Origin: Fremontodendron californicum
Lineage: Eukaryota; Streptophyta; Magnoliopsida; Malvales; Malvaceae
Reading direction: 5' to 3'
DNA: 64,000 bases
Assembly: GCA_030761205.1 (NCBI GenBank)
Contig: JAULJL010000017.1
Location: 2,366,001 to 2,430,000, forward strand
Shown here piece after piece: positions 22,569 to 35,800 of this stretch. Under the pieces are notes generated by a model. That model did no database searches. It had not been told where the DNA came from and saw only the letters and a program-made list of their open reading frames with translations. The number at the start of each line of letters is the position of its first letter. Positions within the stretch are counted from its first letter, which is position 1. A program made the position numbers and the translations under genes.

Positions 22569-24498
22569 ATGGAATGTTTACTGAGATTTTCATGTGTGCC
22601 ATCGCCAGCGCCACCCACTGCAATCGTGCCTTCCAACACTAAGAAGAAGAAGAAGAGAAACGGATGGTTATTCAGAGCTCAACTCAACGATGAAAATGAC
22701 CCATTACTCCAATCAGCCATCAATTCAGCTTCTCTTCGTTTTCACGAGACCCACCGACGAGGCAACCAACCCCGGCCCCAAATTTCTATTGCCTTCCCTT
22801 CTTTCTAGAAAATTGCTGCTAAGCCTAATAATCATTTTTATTTGTATGTATATATATATACAGAGCCTCTTTTTGTGGATCCATATGCCGGGTGCTTTGT
22901 TCCACCTCACAGTCGGATGGATTGGGAGAACCGATTGAAACATTATTGCATTGCAACCAAGTTCATAGATGATAAGCTGCTTCGCACGGTAAACCACATG
23001 GATGGGCTAAAACAGGTGTTTTCACTAAACTTAAGGTTGAAAAAAATAGTGTTACGTTATCCCATTGCAGAAGAATATTAACTCTTCGCTACAAATTGCA
23101 GGTTGTGCTTTTATCAGATGGAATGGATACTCGGCCATATAGACTTAACTGGCCAAGCTCAACCATCATATTTGATATATCTCCTGAAAGAGTATTCCAA
23201 AACGCGGCTGAAAAGCTTAAAGGTGCCTAACTGTTGGACTTATTTTGCATAGTTTGCTATATGCTTTAGAAAGACAATTCATTTTCTATTTTTTTCTGTT
23301 CAAGTCTATATGTCTTGAATTATAACAATCTAAATTCCTTGCATATGCCTGGTTTTGGGTTTAGACAAGTAGTTCAACATATTCTGAGAGAATGTTCTTG
23401 AACAAATTAGGTGTTGGGGCTAAGATCCCAAGAAGCTGTTTGTTTCTTCATGTTCCATTGGAATCCTCTAATATTCAACAGACTTTACGTATGAAAGGCT
23501 TTAATGGAAATCGTCCAAGCATATGGGCTATCCAGGTGATAAAGGATTTTTCCCCTCTGCAATGTTTGTCAGTTGAAACTTCTAAGGAATAACTTTCTGA
23601 AGGAATTTTCTTTTCTTTCATGTTTTTTGTAGGGACTACCTGTGATGACTTTGGCAAGTTTTGAAGAGATTTTATTCACAGTCAGTGGTATGGCTATGAA
23701 TGGATGTCTCTTCTTGGGAGAGTTGCCTGCATGGTTGGCTGAAACCGAATTTGGTACCAAGGTCTGTTGTATTTTCATAACTGTATTCGTTATTTACTTA
23801 AATTGCTTTTCTTTTAAGGAACACATTCCCTGTTTGTCTGGTCTTTGTGTTGCAGTCTAGTACAGAGAAATGGATGGACAATCTTTTTATGAGCAATGGT
23901 TTCAAGGTAGACATGATTAGCTACAATGAAGTAGCTAAAAGTTTAGGTAAGGTAGTAAAATCAGGAGATCACGAGAACATACTATTCGTTGCAGAACAAT
24001 TGCGGTTTTCAGATGATCAGGTGAAACCACTTTTTTCTGGTTCAAAGTTGTAAATCATCATAGTGCATTAGTTTGCATGCTGAGGAAGGAGTTATTACAT
24101 CCTCACAATCAATTTGTTTGGAGTCCAAATGCGCATTCACATTTTTAATATGTATTATAAAAATTTATCCATAGAATACAGAACATATTCTCATCTTTCA
24201 AAACCTTTTAAATCCGAAAATTCTTTTTCCTTCTTAATCATTCCATGGATTTTGTTATTCTTATCAGTTATCACTTTATTCATCATATGATAACATTTCT
24301 CTTTTAGTTCATAATTTTATCTCACATCTGCTTTTGATTAAGATCCAGGTTAAATTCCTTGACATTTGAGCAATCTGATTTGAAGGGTATTATTTCTTAA
24401 TAAAAAATTCACCATTTGGATAGCAGGAAGTAATGGAAACTGTGAAAACTCACAAAATGTGACATGAATTTTCAATATAGCACTATAATGTTCCTCTT

Positions 24499-24547
<49 letters not shown>

Positions 24548-24600
24548 GCTCTTAACAGTGTTAGAGGCCTTTCCTAGAACGGGTTTTCTGATTAATGTGT

Positions 24601-24658
<58 letters not shown>

Positions 24659-24872
24659 GCTCTTAACAGTGTTAGAGGCCTTTCCTAGAACGGGTTTTCT
24701 GATTAATGTGTTGATTGCTTTCATGTTGCACATCTTCATATCCTATGATATGAGGTTAACCGATGTAACTAATGGTGTATTTGTCATTTTCTTTGCAAAG
24801 ATGGAAACTTGGAGGAGAGAGTTTCAGAGGGTGGAGGAAGATGGAGACGAGGAAGGGTTTGAAGAGCTCTAA
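22569..24872 (+). CDS. SAM-dependent methyltransferase, plant UPF0677/LCMT-like family
   Basis: Predicted S-adenosylmethionine-dependent methyltransferase of the leucine carboxyl methyltransferase-like (TIGR00027-type) family; the substrate is unknown. Exons 22569-22761, 22864-23015, 23102-23222, 23411-23535, 23633-23761, 23856-24020 and 24801-24872 give 318 residues. Family motifs are LRFHETHRR, then LFVDPYAGC (residues 67-75), LLSDGMDTRPYRL (118-130), IIFDIS (137-142) and MNGCLFLGELPAWL. The N-terminal 40 residues are basic and Ser/Pro-rich, compatible with a plastid or mitochondrial targeting peptide. The first intron starts with GC (GAG|GCAACC) and ends with AG; no GT donor preserves the conserved ETHRR motif. 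The sixth intron contains a 111-bp duplication with (TA)n. The C-terminus is acidic. Confidence 0.88.
24501..24715. repeat. 111-bp direct duplication with (TA)n tracts
   Basis: A 59-bp sequence beginning GGGCTCTTAACAGTGTTAGA occurs identically at 24546-24604 and 24657-24715. Each copy is preceded by a long (TA)n tract (about 24501-24545 and 24604-24656). It lies in the sixth intron of the methyltransferase gene. Confidence 0.9.
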
Positions 24873-25829
24873 ATGTGATTACAAGAGTTTTTTTTTTTTT
24901 CTTCAACTCTGGTTGAAGCTGCAATGATACTTTCTATTCTATTATTTCTTGCCAATTTTCCGAATTGTACATAAATGCTACAGAATATTTTGAATCTGTG
25001 TATTACTACTACATGCATGTATAATATGCTTGTCGGCCACTAATCTTTAGAGAAAGTGGGAGAAATGTGAAAGTTAATAGTCTTTGAAAGCAAGTAGTAT
25101 TATAGAAGATCTTTTACCTTCTTTTTTCTTTTAATTAATTTGTTTCAAGTTGTGGAGGGAGGAGGAGCAGCAACGTGAGAGTAGTGTCCCTCTGCCATTT
25201 TGTTTTATTGTTTAAATTTAAATATTTAAAAGCTGATTAACCTTATAAGTATAGGAGTGCGTTCCAAAATCTGATCCTCTCCTGAGATCCTTCGACCCTA
25301 AAAGACATCAACATAAATATGGACTGCTGCAACTACATAAATGATGTTGATGCATCTGCTTTGGCAGGAAAATGAAAAACCAAACAGCACCCTCTATGTT
25401 TCTAATGGAGTGACAGATTACAACAGCACTTCAAGTTTGTGCTTCAGAGCATTATCTTTTTTGAGTAAAGTAAGCCATCATCTTCTAGAAACAAAACCCT
25501 GATTGACAACCATTTTAAACCATAAAAGCCAAATGAGTTGATACCTGAATCAACAATAAAGTGTTTTGAGAATTTAATAATCCTAAGTCTACCAAACCTT
25601 GAACGACGAACTAATAAATAGGTAAAAGCATCAATAAACTAATTTTTCCAAAGTTGTAGCAGAAAATAAACATCTGGACTTCAACCTACAATACAACTCT
25701 GAAGATCTAGTTAAAGAGAATATATCATAAAACAGCTATTAGATTTGATGGCATCAAATACACCAATCTTACACACGGTCTTGTTCTCGAGTCGGTAGGA
25801 ACAGAAAAGGACGCTTTCGGTCTTTCCAT
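24873..25829. other. Convergent 3' regions of methyltransferase and U1A genes
   Basis: Holds the 3' untranslated regions of two genes that face each other. A T-run follows the methyltransferase stop codon near 24888. No other gene is visible. Confidence 0.5.
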
Positions 25830-28212
25830 CTACTTCTTTGCATAAGTAATCAACATCTGGTTTTGCTGTATCTTGAAACCTTGTAGTGCCTGCATTGCAA
25901 CTGTTGATTGCATCTCATTTTCGTACTCCACAAAGGCAATACCGGGTTTTTGTTCCACCATCCGGACGTCCTTTAAACCAGGGTATTGGTTGAAGAGCAT
26001 TTGCAACATCATCGTGGTTGCATCATGGGGAAGATTCTGAATAAACAGAATGCTATTTGGTGGTGCAGGAGCTTCTGGAACAATTGGTCTAGCACCCAGG
26101 TAGGGTATTTGTGATAGCTGCAGCATTTTGGAGAAAAAGAGGAGTAAATGATGAGGAACATATACATGTTTAACCTTTTTCTTCTTCTTGATGAGAAGAT
26201 GTAATTAATATTATTTTCTATGGAAATAATATAACAAGACCCTTAAATAAAGGACCATTTTTCATTCAATTACAATTCTAAAATATCCAATCTTGACCAC
26301 CACCATGAGTCTATAGAGGTGTCATAATACTGAATGGCCAAGTTAAATTAGCACCCAACGTTCATGAGAGCAAATAAATATGCAACTTCAACACCACAAA
26401 ATTCCATGTAGATTAAATAAAAACTGCTCTCTCCAACTCTTTTGACCAGCATGAGGTTTGTACCGACTGGATTTCAGCGGCTCAAAAGTTATAAATGTTG
26501 CGAAAGCCTTAAAAAAATAACCTTTTGAGCAATCCATACCAAGGATATAGTTGCAAGATTAAGCAAGGTTAGTTTCAACCAGATTCCATAGATAGAGCAA
26601 AGACGTTATGAATCACATACTAAGATACTATATTTCATATAACTTACAGGCGGTGTTGCACCATAACCACCCGCATAAGCTGGATTCAAACCTGCTGCTG
26701 CTTGATTAGGATCAAGTTGCTCTTTCCGTTTTTTCCCTCCTACATTTAGACAACATACAAATTTCAAAAGAATTGAAAGAAAGAGAATTAAATTAAAGAT
26801 AAAACTGTATGCCACATAGGTCAGAATAACCAACAAGTTAAAGAAAGGGGGAGAATACACATGCTTAATCTTAAAAAATAGTACATTTCTCTTGAATAAA
26901 TGAGTTTATGCTGACAATGCTGAGTTTTACTTCCCCATCAACACCTTAATGTACACCAAAGGTACTTTCTCTTGAATACATGAGTTTATGCTGACAATGG
27001 GGACCCAACTAATGACATCAATGGTGGTGCAAAAGAAAATAACAGTGAGAAGAGGAAGGAGTCGAAGGAGTGAGATTTACTTTAACGTTAAGACAATTTA
27101 TAAGGCATCTAAATGTGCATTTCAAAAAGACAACAGTCAATAGATTGATTAGTAATATCTCGATAGTCTGCCATGCAAAGTTCGAAGGAGGATCCAAAAA
27201 TACTCAAGGTTCTAAATCCAAGTAAAGATAAAGGAAAGAATTTATTACTAACAACATTAGTAGCAATACTGATTGCACGCACAAATATAGACAAATGACA
27301 TACAACAACAACATTACTTGCTCAACTGTTAGCTTTTTCAACCAAAGATGAGGGACAAATAGGAATGTACCCTTTTCCTCATGCCTCTTTCGCTTCTCTC
27401 GGGGAACAAAAGTGCCATCTGCTTTTGCTATTATGTCAGATTTAGTCTTTGCGTATTTTATTCTCTGCAAATAATTAAGCATTATTTGTATTATTCATTA
27501 TTAGCAAAAATTAAGATACTTTATGGCAGTAGAGAACAAAGCTCATAAAAATCATCAGGATATCGAGAAAATCCACTTAAGTCTCCAGAAATCCTTTCCA
27601 TTCTTCTGATTTTTATTTTTATTTTTTTATTTTAATTTGACATATTAAAAGAAAATTCAGTCAATTGTTGCATTCTCCATTAATGACAATACTAATCTTA
27701 ACATTCTTGTCAACAACAGAAGGCTAATCAATCAATATAGTTATAAAAAAAAAAAAACAGAAAACAACCTAAAAAATACATGAACATAAACCCAGGAAGA
27801 AAAACTCAAAAACTGAATCATAGACAAAGAGACAGAATTTAAAAAAAAAAAAAATGCATATACCATTTCCTTGTCGTAAAAGGGAAAGCCCTGCATTCGC
27901 CTAAGAGCATTGGTAGCGGAGTTAACATCCTCGAAAATAACCCAAGCTTGACCTTTGTGTTTCAGCGTCTTGAATGCTAACACATCCAGTATCTTCCCAA
28001 ATTGTGAAAAGACAGCGTGCAACGATTTCTTCAACTCTGCAAAAATCATTCCAAAAAAAAAAAAAATCAATAAAAAGAAATCAATGTAAGCCCTTTTTTT
28101 CTTTGTTTATAGAGTTGAAATAAGTACGGTCGATTTTGATCTTCTCGTTGAGATTGTTGATGTACAAAGTCATATTCGGAGGAATTTCTTCTCCCTGACT
28201 AATCTCCGCCAT
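25830..28212 (-). CDS. U1A: U1 small nuclear ribonucleoprotein A (U1A)
   Basis: RNA-binding protein of the U1 snRNP that contacts stem-loop II of U1 snRNA and takes part in 5' splice-site recognition. Exons in transcript order: 28212-28128, 28036-27864, 27464-27371, 26739-26648 and 26117-25830, giving 243 residues with GT-AG introns. RRM1 has RNP2 LYINNL (residues 16-21) and RNP1 KGQAWVIF (56-63). RRM2 has RNP2 LFIQNL (172-177) and RNP1 PGIAFVEY (206-213). The linker carries a basic nuclear-localisation-like stretch PREKRKRHEEKGGKKRK and a Pro/Gly/Tyr-rich part. The inner motif ELKKSL-like QLKKSLHAVFSQFGK and the C-terminus QQNQMLITYAKK fit plant U1A better than the related U2B''. Confidence 0.93.
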
Positions 28213-28342
28213 GTTTTCACCTGGCTCTGGCTCTAAAATCAAAGAGCAGTGAGTGAGACGAGTGTGTTTTTTGTTTTGGGTAAATGCCCTAATCGGTTGG
28301 AGAACAGTCGACAGGGAAAGCCGGAAAGATTGAGATAAATAT

Positions 28343-28433
28343 TGGGCTGGGATGGATCATCATTTTCGATTAGGCAACTTATGGGCTATATTTGGCCAAA
28401 ACGTATGGGCTGTACTCTTTCTGTATTTGGGCC
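28343..28433 (-). promoter_or_regulatory. Four site II-like motifs upstream of U1A
   Basis: TGGGCT at 28343-28348, 28382-28387 and 28406-28411, and TGGGCC at 28428-28433, lie 130-220 bp upstream of the U1A start codon. Clustered TGGGCY motifs are typical of housekeeping plant promoters. Here they read on the plus strand, opposite to the gene. Confidence 0.55.
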
Positions 28434-28439
28434 CGAAAA

Positions 28440-31400
28440 AGTAAAAGGGTTCGCTTTGACTCAATAGTTACAGTATATTTGAATCTTTCCATCTTCAAAA
28501 TATTGGGGAAAAAAAATGGCAGCTGGTTCAACCATTTTACATTTCTTAAGCTGCAAAAAGTTTGATACGAGATTCAACTTTTAAGTTATCTACTCCCTTA
28601 TATTAAGAGACAAAAATAAACATGCCAAGAAAAAAAAAAAGTTGGAAGTGGTATCTAGACTTATCCAAATATCATATTATCCGTCCAGCTCTACAAATCC
28701 GATTCGAATTGGATCGAATTTAAATAAAAATTTTATTCATTATTTTTCTATCAATTATTATCTATAAATATGATTTTCATAATTCATTAATGAATCATGT
28801 ATATGTAAATGATAGAGATAAATATTTTAAAAAATAATAAATAAAAGAATCCAATTCAGAGCAAATCTGATTGTTGGTTGACCTGGTCTCTTGCGATGAA
28901 AACAAAGTCGTATTGTTTTTGGCCTATATAAAAATGGAAATGCGACCACAATAATACGTCACCTTGGCCTATTTTAGGATAAGGATGAAATGAAGCCAGT
29001 GGATACTATAGCCAACGCCTAGCAATTTCAACTTGTCATAGAAAAGTACTACTAATTGTTTTTATATTTATTGGCAAAGTTAATTGCATCTCGCATTTGT
29101 AATTAAATTTGAAATTTTAAATATAATATAATTATACGATATAAAAAAATAATTAAAATATAATATAAAAAATAACACGAATACACGAACGTATCAAATT
29201 TATATAACACGAATTATTAATATATCAAAAATTATAAAAATATTTAATACTTTAAACACAATTATAACATATAAAATTATATAAATACGATATAAATATA
29301 CGAATTATTAGATTTATCTGCAATGGACTCTCTTCTCTTTTTATCGGTGGATAGCTGCTAGCAATTTCTTCAAGTTGTCATAGTAGAGTAATTTTCTTCA
29401 CAAGGCGACTTGCCTCGTTAATGTACAACCCCTAACTACTTCGTTTTTATTTTAGTTGACTTTGATCCTTTGAAGTAGTTCTTTATTCATTTTATTAACC
29501 TTTAGTTGCGAGGGTTAATATATTGATTTTTTTGTAGAAGAGGGGAAAAATATAGGTTGACCAACATTTTTTAAATGCTAATGCCTATTTGACACTTAGG
29601 CATGCCAATCATGACCATTGAGAGAGACTATAGATCGTTAGAATGTAATTTATTTTGTGAATTTTGTGTCTTTTAATGCAACATTGTGATAGGTTGCTCG
29701 ACATATCAAATTTTTATATACAAATTTCGACCATTCTTTTCTATTTTATAAGTTTGTGTAATGGAGGATGAATTTTAAGTAAACAAAACTACAAGAAAAT
29801 GACAATCATCTTAAAATATATATATATATATATATTATTTGCCTATGCTTAGAGCTGTTCATGATCCGTTTGAGATAATAAAAAATTTATTTGTTCAAGA
29901 TTTAACTCGACCTAATTCGTCGAATATAAAAAAATCCCTTTAATTATTTAAAATATATTGAAATAAAAAAAATTATATTAATAATGATACATTTTTATAA
30001 TTAAATTTAAATAATATTTTTTAGTAATTAATTTATAATTTATTTCATTGTTCAAAATATATTAATTTTTTTTAAATTTATAAATAATAATTCAAACAAA
30101 ATCAAACTATATCATCAATTTAAAAAATCATATCCATGATCTAATTGAAATCGAATTGATCCCATCGAACCGGGTGATTAACCCGGCCTTTGGAGCCAAG
30201 TTTGTGTCATAATATTTAATGTTCTCTCTAGCATGCCTACACATCATTGATGAAACTCACGGTAAGAAAATATAGGGACAAAGAGTATATATTGAACTAT
30301 GCTTCTAAAATAATTGCATGTTAGTTCTAAATTTTAATTTGTCAAGGGAAATGATTCCAAAAGTAGTAACTCTTTATATTTTCGTGGCTCCAAATAAAGA
30401 CATTGTGACCGAAAATATTTACCTCAATCATCAACAATGATTACATTTAATTTTTAAAAGGATTTTGTTTATAGTGCTCTTTAAATTAATTAAAATTTAT
30501 AATAATATAATATTATTAAAGATAATCTAATGAATTTTAATATATTAAAAAAGATATTACTTAATAAATAAACTTAAAGATTAAAGAATGTATAAGAACA
30601 TTCGTATAAAAAAATCCTTTTAAAAAATATATAAGTATATATATATATGTTATAGATTCTATAATAATAATTGCATTAAAAAATATCTTCAAGTTGCCGG
30701 CTTGCCGTCAGCCAGGAGCCAGTTAATTATTTGCTAGCTGTAGACTAAAAAAAAAATACTAATAACATAAAACTGTGTAAAAAACATCGGCCAAATTACA
30801 GACGGTATTGGAAACAGTTGCAAGCCTGCAATCGCAGAAGAAGAGCGAGCTAGCTGAGCTGCAAGGCGTGTGGATTTAGCTGAAGTTATAGAATAGAGAC
30901 AAAATGGAGTTCAAGCTTTTTCCAAATAAAATGATCATGTTTGTGGTTCGTGGCGTGGGAGTTGGGACCACACCAAATATTTATCTGCTGCAGAACATCT
31001 CATGCAACTTCGACGCAGTTTAATTTACTTTACAAGTCGCCGCTGCTCCAAGTGCGAGCCGAGCAGTGTCATCTATCTACAATATTAAATGATTTTTATT
31101 TAAAATAATAAATATTTATGCCTTTTCTTTTCTTTTTTTTTAGAATCTAAATATATATTGTAAATAAAAACACAAAAAGAAACGTACGTAAATTCTTAAA
31201 AATAGCATAGGGGAAAAAAAAAAAGTGCGGTGAGATGATGACCACTTATAATTTAAAGATAATAAATTCAGAAATCAGAGGCAGAGAGCTAAAGACGAAA
31301 GGCATCACGGGAAATTGATCGGAAAGGGCGAAAGGCTGAAAGATTCCTTGAACATCACCCTATACCTGTAAGCCGAAAGCGAAACACTCCAGCCTGTGAC

Positions 31401-31800
31401 CCTTATCTCAAGGCGGTTGCTACCACTTTTTTTTTTTTTTTTTTTTAATTTTAAAAAATAATAATGCTAAAGTTAATTTATTATTTTATAGTATAGTATT
31501 ACTCTACTAAAATTTTAAAAAAAAAAGTGTTATAAGATTTAGATGTTCAATGAACCGTAAAGTATATATAACATGGAAATGTATCAATTAATCAACGATA
31601 AAAGAATGGCAGTTAGGCAGTATAATCATTTTCTTGTTGATAACAAAAATATTTAAATGACTTAGTAACAAAATTCTAAAATTGGAAATTGAAGACTAAA
31701 GAGGGGGGCCATTGACCAATGACCCTTGACTTGGTAGGGAGGGATCCCTTGAGGTTGAGGACCCTTGAAGAGGGCAGATGGTCACTTACAACAACAAGAA
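28440..31800. other. Long intergenic region with degenerate repeats
   Basis: No gene is supported. Degenerate repeats include a CCGATTCGAATTGGATCG-type block at 28680-28880, a CACGA-type repeat at 29100-29310, a related degenerate block at 29860-30190 and a decayed family-A MITE at about 30460-30620. Blocks at 30790-31030 and 31250-31410 are less AT-rich; the first could encode a 39-residue peptide (30904-31023) but nothing supports it. Confidence 0.45.
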
Positions 31801-31840
31801 ATTGAAACTCTGCCTCCTCTTTCCAACTATTGGTCTTCTA

Positions 31841-32300
31841 CACGTGGACGTATGTGATTTCATCACCAATCTCTAATCAACGGCAACAAATCCGTCGACT
31901 AAGAAGGACTCCCGCAGTCACGCCGACCTTTCCTCGTTAAACCCATGAAAGACCCTCTCTTCTTCACATGCTTGATATTGATTGAAGAAAAAGTCCGCAC
32001 TTAAATCATACACTGTCCCTCAACCGTCCGATCATCTCGCCCCACGCCGTAAATTTTGACCCTTGGGCTTGGCAAAGGCAAACCGACGGTCAATCAAGGG
32101 CTAATCTCGTATTTCTCAATTATTGTAACAAATTTTTTTTTTAAAAACGGCTTTAGGTTAAAATTTCCAGGTGGCAGAAAAAGAGAGGTCCGTTACTTTT
32201 GTGTTGACGGGGTTTTGTTTAACTTTATTGGACTTCCTCTCGCCTCTCACGCGTCTCTCAGTACTTTTTCTTCTCTATATATAAGCCCAACGAGAGTCGC
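31841..32300 (+). promoter_or_regulatory. LEA_3/SAG21 promoter with G-box and TATA box
   Basis: A G-box CACGTG at 31841-31846, within an ABRE-like ACACGTGG, lies about 430 bp upstream of a strong TATA box TATATATAAG at 32275-32284. LEA and senescence genes are often induced by abscisic acid through such elements. The leader of about 180 nt before the ATG is purine-rich with (GA)n. Confidence 0.6.
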
Positions 32301-32475
32301 TCTTGGAACCCATCTTCATTAAGGCTTTTCTAGAGAGAAAGAGAGAGAGAGTTCTTTCTTCGCTGCTGTGGAAGATTTATTTTCTTTTCAAGAAGAAAAA
32401 AGAAAAGCTTTTCTGCAGTAGCGTTCAAGTTTTATCAATCCAAAGTTTGAATTTTTGAACAAGAAGAAGAAAGAA

Positions 32476-32899
32476 ATGGCTCGCTCTTTCTCAAACGCTA
32501 AGCTTTTCTCTACTTTCGTTGTCGATGGAATCTCTAACGTTATCTCCAGGTACCCAGAAGTTCTTTTTCATTTCCATGGCTCTGCTTTTTTTTTTTTCTT
32601 TTCTGTTTTTGTTGAGAAAGTGAAAAGGAATAAAGATTTAATGATGTTTGGTTTTGGTTGTTTTCTTGTTTAGACGAGGATATGCGGCGGCATCACAAGG
32701 AGTTGTGTCGAGTGGAGTAAGAGGAGGAGCAGCAAGGAGCGCTGCTGCGGCGGTGAAGAAAACAGGGGAAGAGATGGCAGGAGCTAAAGAGAAGGTTTCA
32801 TGGGTTCCCGACCCAGTTACCGGATGCTATAGACCCGAAAACAGTACCAACGAGATCGATGTGGCCGAGCTCAGAGCCATGCTCTTGAAGAAGAACTAA
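32476..32899 (+). CDS. SAG21: LEA_3 family protein, SAG21/LEA5-like
   Basis: Small mitochondrial late-embryogenesis-abundant protein linked in Arabidopsis to oxidative stress tolerance and senescence. Exons 32476-32549 and 32674-32899 join (AG|A) to 99 residues, the usual length of this group. The N-terminus MARSFSNAKLFSTFVVDGI followed by SRRGYAAA resembles a mitochondrial presequence with a cleavage site near Arg-Arg-Gly-Tyr. The C-terminal family signature is SWVPDPVTGCYRPEN, followed by VAELRAMLL. The intron position after the presequence is conserved in the family. A G-box and TATA box upstream suit stress regulation. Confidence 0.93.
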
Positions 32900-35800
32900 A
32901 TAAACAAAAATACTATATATTAGTACAACAAGGCTAAACCGGCAATAATTCAACTGATTGACGGGGTTGGTTCCAATGTTATCTGCCGCAGCAGGGGCTA
33001 TCCTATTCCTATCAGTGATGACCTAAAGGGAAGATTTTTTTCTTGGCTGGAAAAATCTTGTTGCTTGCTTGCTCCTCTGTCCTTTGTCTACCAAATAGAT
33101 TTGTTGATGTAATATTTGTTTCTTGATTTCTCTTCTAGGAATTATGAAATTACTACTAATAAATATTAGGAGTTCCATTTAAAATAATCAAGACTTTTTT
33201 CTTACATTTTCTTCTCAGTTTTATTGTCATGCTAATCATGTTTAATTACTATTTGGTATTTTCTATACATATAGAAAGGTATTATTTGCCATATTTAAAC
33301 GTGATTAATTATATCGAAAAATTATTCGCAATATCTAAAGCTTCCAGGGAGAAGAATATCATCGCAGATTGATAGCAAGAAAAGGTGAAAATTTTTGTTG
33401 ATATTTACACAATTAATTTATTGCAGAAGTCAAAGACAAAAATGTTGAAACTAAGAAACTGTATTTCTTTCACAATCTGATCTTCTCTTATTACTTGCTG
33501 TGGAGATTCGTTTGTGGAACTACCATTTGTCCCGTCCTAAGATTTTAGCTTTGCTCTTTTATTTTCTGTCTTGTATTGTGCATCCATTTCCTTAATTTGG
33601 CAACTTTGTTAAAATGTTAATGTCTTCTCTCTTTATATATTCGTGTATTTTTTTTTTCTTCTAAAAACAAAAAAGATGTTTTGAGTTTTAAACCATTGAA
33701 ATAAATAACTGGGGTGACTAAAAGGATATGGAAATAATTTTAAGAAATTTAAAAGAATTAGTTTCAATTAAAAGTAGAAATTGTTTTTTATATGAAAAAT
33801 CGTGAATGATTTGAAATAGGTGCATTTGAATACGTGGTGAGAAATCCTTCCATAACTGCACTGGTTATCGTTTTATCATTAAATCTTTGAGAATCATACC
33901 AAAACAATGCAATGATTCTTTCCACCGTCCACTCAAATAAGCCGATGATATTTTAGATTTCACTAGTTAGTGGAAATAGAGGCTTTCATGATTTACTTTT
34001 ATATAATAAACAAAAATAGAGGCTCACAAGTCTCATGTAATCAAATACGTGAAGAAACATTAACCCAACATTAGGTTGCAATTTTGTTTTATTTTATACA
34101 TGTGGTTACAAATTATAATACATTAAATTATCTAATTAATTACAGGACGACACCTGGGGTATTATCACCTATATTGTTGGATTAGCTTGTTTAAAAGTTA
34201 GGGACACTAGAATTAAATAATTAAAATTAAGATTTTATTAACAAATGTTCTAAAAATATTTTTTAAAATTAATTAAATTATTATTTATAAATTTTTTTTT
34301 ATATTAAATATAATAATTTTAATACATTAGACATTATAATCTATTTAATATAATATTTTTAAAGAGTGTCTAATTAGCAAAACCCTTAAAATTATGAGAT
34401 ACGTCTCATCAATAATGTAGTGGATTGTGATGGAAGCAAAGATGCGGTGTATTGTCTTGAGTCCCAAGCCTTTGAGAAGATGCCATGTCTGAATGAAAAT
34501 GAACCCAATTATTTGTCGTGTTGGAAGAGCCAATAATCAACTTGAACACTCACACTCAAGGGAAGAAATAGTGTACAATAATGATTTAGATTGGATACTT
34601 TGAACATGAAGATAGATGAATCTTCTATATTTGATTTGACTAATAATTGATGACATTTGCTGAGGAAGAAGAGGTGGTGAGGATCTCAAATTTCGTTTCG
34701 AATTGAAAGCTCCATAGTTGAGAAAGAAAATTAACTTTATCGAGTAAAAAACTTTGTATCTAACTTGTTATTTCTGGGGAAAACTTTTGGTGCTTGTTTT
34801 TGTCTGTTCAATGAATGAGGAGGTGCTCCTAAGTTTGGCAACCATGACCACTCAATTGAAGAGGTCAAAAAGGTTCACATGGAAGATCGATATTGGGGAG
34901 TAGAATCATCACAAACCAGAAAAATTAAGAGGGTTGAAAATCGAAATCTGAAAATCAGCAGGCCACAACTTGCCAGCACTGGAGATAAAATGATATTTTT
35001 TTTGACAATGGATTTGTGGGTAAGATCTTCAGGTAGTGGAGCTCAAAGATTTATGACTCGACAGCTGCAAAAGTTTCAACTGCCATGGTGCAGCACAAGT
35101 TGCAAAAAATCAATTTTCTTTTGCATCCAATTGGTTCTTGCATTTGACAGGTTGCCCTATGGAAGAAATAAATTCCATAACAGTAATAAAGAAATAATTC
35201 ATTTTAGACAAGGGATAATCCTAGTAGTCGTTGATATTTAAGAATAAGGATAATAACAATAACATTTTCAAGCACCTGCGTCTCATACTATCTTTGAGAG
35301 AGAGGAGAGGTTGGGCTGGAGATTTGACTTCTAATTTCTAAAGGATTGTAATCCAATAACCTTAAATCTTCCAAGCATGACTGGGAGTAGCCATAGTTTT
35401 AGTGGTAATTTCTATCATCTCACTGTGAAGAAGATGAATTGGGTTTAAATTCTCAGTTCTTTGGAGAACAAATGGGAAAAAGGGAAGAAAACCCACCAAG
35501 CAAGCAAGGCCGGAAGGCAGAGAGAATGATGGATCTGATCTGATGAGACCAGGAACAGAGACATTAGCAAAACCCTGCAAATTATCACAAACTTTGTGGA
35601 GCTGGTGTGGGTTAATTTTATTGGACCTATGTAATAATTTCTCCACTTTATATCAAAATTCTGATATTATCAGAAGGAATATCGCATCTGATCTGCACTG
35701 GGAAACGAATTTGCCATTTGTTTTGGTTGGTATCCCAATGAGTTCCTTCTTCTGGACAAGACAGGCAGATCCTTTTTAGTTGTTAATTCCAAGACTATCT

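Noticed and set aside
24350..24872. Frames with long Ile-Tyr repeats on both strands
   Set aside because: They are translations of (TA)n tracts inside the methyltransferase intron.
30904..31023. 39-codon frame starting MEFKLFPNKMIMF in the large intergenic region
   Set aside because: No neighbouring gene signals and no recognised similarity; too short to support.
34879..35241. Open frame of 120 codons between the LEA and DUF538 genes
   Set aside because: No family motif, no supported splice partners and composition like surrounding non-coding DNA.
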